A stretch of DNA of 64,000 nucleotides from Gnetum montanum (Eukaryota > Streptophyta > Gnetopsida > Gnetales > Gnetaceae), in contig MNCI01033682.1 in the NCBI GenBank assembly GCA_015680685.1, positions 158,181 to 222,180 of the forward strand. Direction: 5' to 3'. The notes under the pieces were generated by a model that had not been told where the DNA came from, did no database searches, and saw only the letters and a list, made by a program, of their open reading frames with translations. Below are positions 47,301 to 59,300 of the stretch, piece after piece (position 1 is the first letter of the stretch; each line of letters starts with the position of its first letter). Both the position numbers and the translations under genes were made by a program.

Positions 47301-50300
47301 AACTAGTGTACCAAACGGGCAAGTTAAAAACAAATGCAAGAGTGTTTCTATATCATTGTAGCATAACGAATAGATGTCATTATTTGTAATGCCTTTTCAT
47401 TTGAGAAGCCATCGGACCAGTAACGTGTCCTTCTTCAAAAGCCAAACAAAGCATTCAATTTTTTCGGGCACCAGTCCATGCCATAATTGTTTCCAAGTGG
47501 GCTACAACGGATACATAATGTTTGGCGTCTCTTTTGTCTACCGTCCCAATGCCCCCCACCTGTCTAGCTACTAAGCATGAATGCATAAATGCCTCCACAC
47601 GTGCGAGTCATCAAACCTTGAGATTCATGGCATGTACTTATTATTCATAATATGAGCCCAAGGGGGTTGACGCTCAATCGGCAACATCAACCTATTAAGT
47701 ATCAACTGGTGGCCCATTAAGACAACATCTTCAAATTTTAAAATTCCTAAACCACTTGCCCTTTTTGGTTTTGCAACCTGATCCTAATTGACCAAATGCA
47801 TTGTGTCCACCTTTTCCCCTAGACCACACAAACTCACGAATGATTTGATTAATTTTGGCCATTACCCCCTTAGGGGGTGTCATAACTGAAGCAATGTACC
47901 TCGTCATTGCCAGTAACACCATTGACACCAACATCACTTTCCCATGCCTTGAAAGGAACCTATTAGACCAAAGATCAATATGTTGTAGGAGACATTTGAG
48001 TGTTGACACCCACGTACCCCGCAAATGCCAAGGAAACATAGGAACCCCCAAATAGGATTCCTTGTCCACCCCTAGTAAAATCCCCAAAGTCTAGCATATC
48101 TACCATCGAACTTGGATATCCATGTTTAAAATCCCCAAATTGGTCGAAATTCCACTTCCCCTGCCATCCTATTCAAAGCTCAGTTGATAGCCAAAGCCTG
48201 TGGCATCCCAACCCAAGTCATGAGAATAGTATCATCAGCATAATGGGCCGCCAGGCGAGATTTCTCAACAATATTCAACCCCCTCACCCCCTCCTCTACG
48301 AGGTAAACCTGCATCAAATCCATCATTAGAATGAATAAGCATGAGGATAGAGGATGTCCTTGTCCTAACCCTTACAAATGAGTACACACTGGTAGACTGG
48401 ATGTTTACGGACAGGTCAACGAAATGTGGGTGTACCCTTATGCATCATAACCTCCCTAAGCGCCTTCCAGCTAATAGTGTGATAAGCTTTGGCAATATTT
48501 AATTTTATGCACATGCCTAGGAATTTCACCTGTCAAATTGAATGCACTGCCTCCTACACCTAAAGAATTTGGTCCTAAATAAGCCTTCTTTTTACAAATC
48601 CTGCCTAATTATTCCCCACCAAGGCTGGCATCAACAGTTGCAGGCATTTGACTAACATCTTAGTAAAAATTCACAACAAAGTGTTACACACCCCGATGGG
48701 CCAATAATGTGAAGGGTGCATCAAAAAATGAGCTTGGGCAACAAAACTATTTGTGATCTCTCTTTGAATTTGACATTTCTAGAGCATTAGGGTAAAAGCA
48801 TCTAATAAGTTAGGCCCCAAAATGTCTAAAAATTCCCGAAAGAATTCAAATAGCCATCCATCAAGCCCAAGAGCACTGCCAACCTTCATAGAATCAATGA
48901 CTTCAACTAGTTCACCCACCACAATAGGAGCCAAAGGTTGCACATTGTCCCTCTCCCCCAACAGCCTGTGCACCAACATCAAGATAGGAGCCGATTCCAT
49001 TTCGATCCAAATAGCATTATAGAATAATTGTATCTCCTTTGCAATTTCATGAGTCTGGTAAATCACTGTGAACCCTTTTTTCACGGATGAAATCCACTTC
49101 CCAACACAACTAGTTTTTGCAAACACAAAGAAAAACTTTGTATTACAATCCCCTTCCTTAAGCCATCAAATTCTAGATCTCTCCTTCCAATAAACTTCTT
49201 CCTTCCCATCCAGCGACTATAATTCCCTTAAAATAGCTCTTTCTTGCACCTCTAGCGCTTCTCCCCTCTCCTATCTTTTTTGTATGTTGGCAAGCTGAAA
49301 TTGTAATTGACCCCAAGATCCCCAAAAAGGGTATCTAATCGCAAGCGGTAAGGCTTTGATTTCCTTTTTCAGCGTATGAAGTCCTAAGTTTAAGAAATCC
49401 CATGGATCCATCATTGCAACCTCATATTCAAACCAAATGTGTTCTATGAGTCACCCGCAACCAAGGTTTCAATAGCCACACCCTCTCAAATCAAAAAGGG
49501 GCCAAAGGCGACCTCCAAGGAGGCCTTAGAGAGCAAACTAGAGCCCGATGGTCTAATGCCTGCCAAGGCATGCATGTCAGCTCCACCTCAAACTTTTGCA
49601 AGAGATCCAAACGCACCCAAGCTCTATCAATTCGGGACAACACCCTACTAGCCCCACTCCTCTAGTTACACCAAGTAAATTGACCTCCATGAAGGTCTAA
49701 ATCCACCAAATTGTACCTCTATAGAAAAACCAAGAATTCTTCAGCACCAAGGGGGGGGGGGGGGGGGGGGGGGGNACGCCTCCCCCAAACCCATCTTCTC
49801 CCACAAATGCAACCATTGATCAAATACTCCTATGAGAATCCACTTCTGCACTTTTGGCACATGTTGAATGACCCAAGACAGTTCATGACGCCTATCCTAC
49901 CAACATTGTGGCCCATAAAAATTGGTTAACCAAATGCCTTGTGAATTGAGAAAGACCGTAAAGCTCCAATGGAACTTGCCTACAAGCTAGAATGGTTGCC
50001 ATGCTAGAATAGCAAGTCACCCTACCCTACCCCTATAGTGAACAAAATAACAATGCCATCCTGACCACCGAAGTAGATGGCAACTAGATGCATTCAATTT
50101 TGTTTCTTGAAGGCCAACCACATCACAACTTAGCTCATGCACCCATTCCTTCAAGGTATGGTGTTTGTACAAGGTACCCTATCCCCAGCAATTCTATGAG
50201 AGAATATTCATGGTCTATGGGACCGTTTGGTATAAATTGCCTCTAAGGTCTTCTAGGACCCAAGGTCAACCTCCATCTACGATTTCCTATTCTACATCTT

Positions 50301-53300
50301 TTGATCGGAGGGCCTGCTAGGGCACTTAGTCTCGCCTATAACTAAGAAACCCAAACGATCTTCCTTAAAAAGATCTTTCAGCCTAAACCACCTCAAAGTC
50401 AAAACACATTTCACCCAAAAGAGGAAGCTCAATGTCTCCCTTAGAAGCCTTGCCTACAAGCGTAGAAACATCCTCATCCTAGAGATCCCCCAAAGGAGGT
50501 GATCCCTCACCCCATCAAGTAGGCGTCCCTTTTTCCTTACCAAGCGATATCAGTGTGGCCTCAGGAAGAGACACACTGTTAGCACATCCAACCACCCCAC
50601 AGGCAATACCATTTGATTTCTCTATTCTCACCACAGGTGCCCCTGCTGCAATTGCCACTAGCAAAAGTGTCGCCTTTCCTTTGTGCCCCACCAACATCCA
50701 ACCACCCTCCATCCCATTCCCCATCTTATTGCCCCCACCATTGGGTGGAGGATTGGCCATGTAGTCCTAGGCTCAATGATTCTTTCTACCACATTTCAAG
50801 TAGGCATTAGCCCAAACATTCGATGCTAGCAAGGTGTCAAATGGGAGGATGTTTTCATACTCCACCATGAGACACTCATCTCCCATTGGCAGCTCCAAAA
50901 TAACTTCATTGAAAAGATTATCCAATGAGAGAGAGCCTCAAACACAAAACCTTGCATACCCCATGTGTTCCCTAGATGCAATAAATTTGTCAAAAGAGAT
51001 AAATTCTCCAAACTGGCATTAAAAGTTTTACTCCAAAAAGGCTTCTAGGTTTCCAAAAGCAACCAGTTTTACTCCAAAAAGGCTTCTAGGTTTCCAAAAG
51101 CAACCACCCACAACTTACAACAGGAAGAAATCAACTGAACATCTTAAGTAAGTTTTTAAAAGCAATTATGCCTACCAAAGGGCAAAAGAAGTTGGATGAA
51201 GCAAGGCAAACAACAAAGTGACAATAGTGCAATGGGAGGAGGAGCTCAGAGTTGTGAGTAGGCACAAAATACTAACAAGGCTAGGCTCACCAACAACAAA
51301 CAGGATAATGGTGGGAAGGAGTTGCATGCAGAAGCAAGGTAGGGAGAAGGAGAGCACATCATCAGGGCATAGGAGGTTCTTATGCAATCAAGCAGTAAGG
51401 GAGCTTCTAAGGAACCAAAGGTTGTGAAGGAGGTGAAGGACCATCTCAAACTTCAATGAAGGTTAGTTGGCAAGTAAGAGATGGAGGTATAGAAGAGGCT
51501 ACTAATTAGCTTAGAAACAAGCTTGACCATCGTAAAATAAAAATAGATACCAATCTATAAAAATTAACGATATGTATAAAGTGATTTGAAATAATTAATT
51601 TTGAAGTTGCAAGCATTAATTTTAAGAAAAAATTTATTAAAAATTACCTCACCAGTGCCCACAGTATATGTTCCAACACCAAAAGAATCCTTGATATTGA
51701 CAACAAGCTTCTGTTTTTGAGGATCACCAACAAGAAACTGGAAATCCTGCGATAACAAATAGAATTTCACAATTATAAGCTTCCTAACAGCACCACCACA
51801 AATGAACGACCAAACTTAACCAAGCCTATTCCACAAACCTTTATAGAGATATTAAAATATAAAATAATAGTTGTTACCTGATTCCAAATTGGAAACCCAG
51901 GTGGGCCAATTACAGTGGTCTTGCTATTTTTCTTACTTCTAGCCACTTGATCACCAAGAACTAGCACAACATAAGGATCAGTCTTTCCTGCACATCCCTT
52001 ATATAAGTTGGTAACTAAATAAATCGGATACTGAATGAACATATTTACAATCCCATATGAGCAACCTAACAATCTTAAGGCATATAATTACTAGAAAAGA
52101 ACTGTCTATGTTTTCCTACACTTTTTAAAATAAAAAGGAACTAATAATGAAAAGTACAGAATCAAGAATACCTAAACTTGTAGACCATTTATAACATCCA
52201 AGAAATTGTGCATATTATAATTTTAAAATGAATTTAGCACTGATTGTAGAATAACTAAAAAATTCACTTGCAAAAAATAAAGCAAAAGTATACCAAAAGG
52301 AATATAATTAAGATTTCGAGCATCAACCAATAGAACTGACAATTCGCCAACAAAGTCTTTGTTGCCTTCCTGTCCACCTCCTGCCCTGAAAGATGCCATA
52401 GGCCCCGTTGCTTGCCCTTTTTCAAAATTGAGTACAATTTTGTTTGGACGAACAAAAAGACGAGGCAGATCCTCGGTGAGAAGCTTTGTGAGAAACCTAA
52501 ACAAAACGCAGCAACAATTAAAAGATATTCCAAATTGGCATTTATAAAATATTCATATCCACTAAATAGATTAGTCTCCACAAAATATGATGGAAATAAA
52601 AATAACACCTTCCAAAACATTTTGAACAACAATGGGGAGAAAAAAGAAAGCAAATAATAATCTGTAACACAACCTCTAAACAAACTAATTGTGCTCCAGC
52701 CAACAAGTTTTTCCCTATAAGTACACTTTGGTGGAAAACTAATAATAATCAATAATTAAAATCAAAATTTAAAAAACTAGACATCTCAATATATTTCTGA
52801 TGATGAAAAGTAAAAAAGTTCAGTAACTCACATTGAAAGTACAGGAATAGCTGGTGCACGTGAAGTTGAGTTTTTGAAAATAAAAATAAAAATAGTACGT
52901 CAGTCATAATTTGACAGAAAAATTAAATATCATTAAATCAGTTAACTTTCTGCTAATTACAATTAAATCAAGAATAAAACACTTAAATTTAAAATTATAT
53001 TCAGACAAAATGCATACAGGTCCTTAAGAATTTAAAACACAAACAGGTAACATAAAATGGTACTCTGGTCTCAACTTAAAAGTGAATTCCTTATAAATAG
53101 AGAAAATAGAAGCTAATGTAACTTTAATATGCATATTTTCATGTTAATTTATCAGTTATCATCCTAATATCTTCTCAAAGCATGTAAGACACAATAAATG
53201 TTAGACTATATTTATGAACTTAACGTACATTCATTAGTTTTGCATGCTGAGTCACAAGCACCCTAAGGGGCATGTTAAGAACTGTCATAACAGTTCACAA

Positions 53301-56300
53301 AGTACAAGATTTGTCAAGGGAACAGTGTTAGAAGTATGGAACAATAAGAATAAAAGAGTTTAAAGAAAGTTAGAAAACTATACCTGAACTCAAGATGTAA
53401 GCATGAGATGGACCCATATGTAGGAACTCACTAAGCTGTGAGTATCCAAAAGGACAGGTGTTAACCCACCCAAAGATACTAGAAAAGTGTCACATAACAG
53501 AATTCAAAGAAGTAAGATGGTAGTTGTGACTTGTTATCATGGACTGCAGAATTGTATGGACTAAGTATCCAGATCAAGAAACTCACAAAGTATAATGAAA
53601 GACAATGTTGCTTAAATAAAGTTGGCAAAGTGTAGATAAAACCAAAGGTTCAAAAGAATCCAATCTCTCTAATAAGACCAATCTAAAAGGACTACAAGCA
53701 TTGGTAAACCCAAATAGCATCCCAAGCTATTCAAAAACAGCAGTAGGGATTTTAAAAGCAGCTTATAGATATCCCAATGTTTCAAGGTGGGAATACTTGG
53801 ACAAACTTGACGCAGGTCAAGGACTGTGTCAATAGTAAGTTAGATCACGTTAATTACGTCAGGATATCCTGTTGTTGAACCAATGCCCTACTATTATAAG
53901 AAGCATCCAGCCATTCTTTCATGAGAATCCACAATTTGTAGCAAACTTGCATACAGCACTTTTGAAGTTTTCAAATGCCCCTATTTTAAGAATCAATTTA
54001 TATAAAAGTCATGTATTCAATTTTGGTGCTAATCAAGAACTTCTACAGGAATATACTCATTTATTGGGCTGTGACGTAAACTCATTACCTACCATGTACT
54101 TGGGGCTTCCTATCTTTATGGGTTGCATGAAGAAGGAACTTTGGTACACATTTCTTAATAAGATTGATAATAAACTTATTGGCTAGAAGGCTAAGTTGTT
54201 ATCATAGGCTGATTGATTACAATTGGTAAGATCTACTCTTCAAGAATGGTCTCTTTATTATCTTTCCTGCTTTTATTGTCCTAAAACAATAATTTCTAAT
54301 ATAGAGAAAGAAAGAAAGAACCTTTTTGTGGTCCAACCATTTGAAGAAAACACTTCATGTTTTAAATTGGAATACAATACATAAACAGTGGTCCTGTGAC
54401 AAATGGAATTTTAGGCATATATAAGACACTAATTATGCTTTGTTGGTAAAGACTTGGTAGCTTTGTGTCTCAAATAGACCATGGGTTTGCATGATAAAAA
54501 CTAGATACCTTAATGACAGTCTTCACTTTGTTAATGCTCCCAATATTACTAATCCCTCCCCAATTTGGAAAGGCTTCAGTCTATAAGACATCAGTTTTGT
54601 CAGCATGCTTCTTTGCATAAGTAGCAGCAAAAGTGGTGTGATTCAGAATACTCCACGTATAAGACTTATACCACTTTATGCCCCATGGGAAAAGTGCAAT
54701 AAGAATCCCTTTTTTACTCGCATTTGTCTCTTTGCTAGTAAGATGCTTCATGGAAAAGCACCCACTGGTCAATATCTTGCACAAAAGAATAGTATGGAGG
54801 ATCTAAGTTGTGTCCTATGTTCTTCAACAACAAAAACTATTGATCATCTTTTTTGTAAATTGTCTGTTTATTCAAGATATTTAGAATGAGTTCATACAAA
54901 GTGCCTAGAAGTCACCACATGCCGCTAATTTTGGGAATAATTTTTTGTTGGCTTAGCAACAATATCATTATAGAGGATAACAAGGTAATGTATGGACAGC
55001 ACTTCCATGGTTTATTTGAGTTTTGGTATGGCAGGAACAAAATTTTTAGAGTTTTTCAGCAAAGGTCAAGAAGCCCAACATCTGTACAGGTTGCTACTTC
55101 GGCTCTTTGGAAGGATGCTGCAAAATTTCAGAGGAATTATAATTGGAACAATGTTGTTTCGTTATATCTCCAGAAAAGCAACATGGATGATCATTTATAC
55201 ATTGGTTTGTCTGTTTATTCTTCCAATGGAATTATCTTTTTGTGACCTGGCCATTATAGATCTAGGATGTTCATTTATTTAAGAAAACAAAAAACAGCTT
55301 TTGATACATCTCCTCCTCTTATTCTAATACGATAATATCCATTTTAAAAATCAGTTTTACTAACTACATCAACATGAAAGAGATCATCCAAAATATTATC
55401 CATCCTATGAATGGCAAATCTATATCTCACACTAATCTTATTCATAGCTCTAGAATCAATACACGTCCTCATCTCATCAAAATCTTTCTTTGGTATCAAA
55501 ATAAAAGGTTATACATGATCTTTCTTTGGTATCAAAATAAAAGGTTATACATGATCTTTCTTTGGTATCAAAATAAAAGGTTCTACATTATCTTTCTTTG
55601 GTATCAAAATAAAAGGTTCTACATGAGTTACATCCTGTAGCCACATTCAATTGTAGTGGAACTGAGTATAAAGTCAATTTGATGTTGAATCTTCCTAAAT
55701 GATGGAAGGCACTCAAACTCTGATTAATGATATCTGGAAACAGTTTAGACAGTTCTTCAATTACAAATGGCAATGGCTGTCTCTTCTCCTGAATAGTAGA
55801 TATCCTAGAAATATGGTGAATCCATGTCCTACTTCATCCCCTTAGTTCACATATCACTTTTTAGATAACAATACAAGAGAGCCACTAATGGCAAAATCCT
55901 TCATAACTTCCTCATTAGGTAATGACTTCAAAACATAGATAACTTCATTTATCTTCATCTTCCAAATGTTCATCTCACATTTAACAATTCTTACTATCAT
56001 AACTGCAAGCCCTACCAAAAAGAAAATTGACACATCATCAATAGGCAAAAAAACAAAAACAAATTACCTTCTCTTTGTCAGGGCCAATTTTGAACACCAC
56101 TACAAATTGCTCATTGACATCCATAAAATTATTCTTTTACAACCAATGAACTCTATAAGAATCAACGTGAGGCATGGTCTTCAACTCAAACCTTTTACCA
56201 TGCCAACTTTGATGACATTTTGTTGTGTCCCACTAATCCACCATCCATTTCGCTAAATTGATCCAAATACCAAGTCCTTCATAGTAAGTCAACATTCACA

Positions 56301-59300
56301 TTACGAAGGACTTGACATATTCTTATACAAGCATTAACCTTTAAAACGTTTTCAATCTTAGGAGATGAATTGTCCATGCTAACCATAACAAAATTTAAGG
56401 ATTATCCCTTCTCAATACTGGTCAGCATTTTTTGTCTGCATGGTTCTTTTCACTCGAGGTTAGGCAATCCCACTACAGCACTGACTATACCAATGCATCT
56501 CATAATCGAAACATTGTGGCCCTTTGCATTGGTAATTTGTGTTTTTACCTCCTTAAAAGTTGCTTCTTCCTCTCAAGTCTTTCTTTCTCTTTCTCTATTG
56601 AAGTCTTGAGGCTAGTAATTTGCAAATCCCTGGCTAGAAAATAACATGGAACTCCCTATTAATACCTTTGCTCCTAATAACCTTCAACATTACATATATA
56701 TCTTCTTTGGGAATAGCTTCCTCAAACTTTGCCTCTCACATTCTATTTCTCTTAATGTTTCCCCTTTGTCCAATTTGTCCCATACCTTGAAAGCAAGATC
56801 GTTGTTATGGTATTGGTAAGACCCTCTAACCCCCTGGAGGCCATGAAAACTTGAAATTTTGATCAAAGATGTTAAAGTCTCCATAAATCATCTATCACTA
56901 GCGGATAGCAGGTAGTAGAGATGTCACTACGAGTTTAGTGTGACTCACAATTAGGTTGTGGAGAAATTCAAAATCAACCATATAATGCAAGGTGAACACA
57001 ACTAGTGGAGCAATCGTGATAGGTACCATATGGCGACCATAACTCATGATCAACATCATGGTATCCAAGCTGACTTGTGGGAATTCTTTGAGATTTAGCA
57101 AGTGCTAACCGTAACTTGTTGTCCAATAGTATTTTATAGAAAAATTCAAAAAATAAATAAATAAATGCTCGTGAACAAAGAACAAATCACTCCATTTGAA
57201 TAAATCAAGTGACTAATACGAAATTGTACCAAAGTTGGCTAATATGTGTGAGTACTGGCGACTTGCATAGAGGATGACATACCATGTATTTTAATATAAC
57301 CTTTATAGTGATTTATTAAGCTCCAATTTATTTCCTTCAAAATTTATGTCTTGCATTTTTGTCTTCTGAATTCAGTCTTTCTAATTATTCTGCATACTTC
57401 TAATGTGTTTCCCCTAAGCAACACATTAGACTTCCCCCATTCACTTATGAGCCACTAATAAATGTAACAGTTAAGAAAACTAAGGTAGATAAATTCTACT
57501 TGCTATTTTCTTTTTACTATATGCTATAGTGTATATATGTTATCGTATTCATGGAAAAGGTGTTCAAGTACTTGTTTAGTATTAAGAATAGTGAAACCAA
57601 ACAGAAGCAACGCTCCGAACCTACCCATGAGATTAAACAAGCGGAAAGGAGCCAAATTTAGCTTGATCTTGGGGAGAGAAACAAAGGCCCATGTTGCAGT
57701 CCCTACCCATGGTACGGAAGGAATCAACTGCAATTTTACCCATAGCTCTCCATCAACATCTAAATCCCGCACTCCAACAGGGATCATCATTGGGATGAAA
57801 CCAAACTGTACAGAAAGCATCAACAACATACGGGCTCCACCTGTATAACGAAGACCAATGTTGTACCTAGTACAGACAAATACAAAATTCAGATTAGAAA
57901 GAAATGTATTATATTCTTTTTCATAAAAAAATCAATGGATGCAATTTACTGATCTGACATTTCTCCACAAATCTTAATGCAAGCTAAGCGGAACAAGGGC
58001 ACTCAGACTAGAACCACTTTTCTATTCCAACACAACAAGAAAAAGACAAATCATTAATCATCAACAATGTGCTTCCATTTTGCATTAACATTGAATGCCA
58101 ATAACAATTGACAATGTGTTAGATACAATATGGAAGTTAGCAACATGAAGGACAGTATCAATTGCGCTGTACTTCATGTTTGAAAGAATGATGGTGTTTA
58201 TAAAATTTTTTTGCTTAACTAATTGACATTTATGCAAGAGCTTAACTGTTAGTTAAACACAAGAAGCTTGTCATTTTCATGACAGCAGTTTCATCATTCC
58301 TAGTTTCCTTATAAAAAATGCATCGACCAGGAACCATTCCTAACACTAACAAAGATGGTATTCAGGAATATCCAAAGAAACAAAGAATAATTTTTTATTG
58401 CATTATTTTACTCATGCAATTATCAACAAAAATATGAGCAGCATAGAAGAAGCATTAATGAGCCTCACTATTGCTGCTATTTTGTTGGTTTCTGGTGACA
58501 GCTTATGGAAACGTATAAATTGTTAATGGCTCCATTCGACAAAGGGAATATAACAGTTGAACATCAACAAGAATGATACATGCCCGGTAAAGAAAGTCTT
58601 CTATTTTGGAAAATTCGTCAGAATCCTCCTGCCAGCTTTGATTACAATATACTTTACACGGTTTGTCAAACACTCGTAATTACATGTTAGTTTTCAGAAT
58701 TTCAACCCCTCAGCAGGGGAATTTTGATAAACCAGTGTAGGATTTTACAATACACGATCCCTTGACGTTATTTCATAGAAACATTGGGTCACAGACCCTG
58801 AAAAACACTCATTTCATTTTGGCATATGTGCTTAATTTACTTTAAATACTTTTAGGAAAAACATCACAAAAAACTTTTTTTAGAAAAACTCACTTTTTAC
58901 AATATTCTAAAAGGTTAGAACTTTAAAATAAATCTAAAGATGCCAAAGGGGAAATTTTGCTTCAGCATAGAATCCCACAAGTTAATAAGGCATTTGTCCT
59001 GGTAAATAGATGGTGCTTAATATGCTGCCTCCAAACTGACTCTTTTATTTAATTTGTGAAATTCACCTCTTGTAGCGCTCAAAAAACCGAAGCAGGTTAT
59101 AGTCGTTAAAACCAAAACTATGAATGTATGTAACTCTAGGCATACTGTCAACACAGTGTGTTGATAGAATTTAAACAAAAAATTAATGGTGTCTTAGCAT
59201 ATCCCTTAGGATCAAATCAGTAACTTGCACAACACAAGAACCTATATGCTTTAGCTAAGTGTACAATGCTTGGCTCACAAAAGTAGAGTATGACATAAAA

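Larger units (their letters stand above)
45541..51110 (-). mobile_element. LINE copy C, near full length, minus strand, in intron 6
   Basis: From high to low: ORF1 region with a damaged zinc knuckle (about 51010-50515), endonuclease from ATG 50211, reverse transcriptase finger (49126-48779), YADD (48242-48231), thumb (48087-47731), zf-RVT (about 47505-47290), GLHFTFL (about 46708-46682), a coiled coil (about 46500-46200), the CPY...LRRHI module (46066-45850) and an AATAAA near the low end. Frames are broken in many places. It is the same family as A, B and D, but in the endonuclease and reverse transcriptase regions it differs visibly from A, so the copies are old or from different subfamilies. 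Confidence 0.78.

Noticed and set aside
55482-55625. Regular 36-bp repeats that could suggest a CRISPR array
   Set aside because: Units are directly adjacent with no spacers and encode a reverse transcriptase strand; the genome is a plant.
57537-57848. 103-codon plus-strand frame in 57537-57848
   Set aside because: It is antisense to NTMC2T5 exon 2, whose minus-strand translation is clearly conserved.
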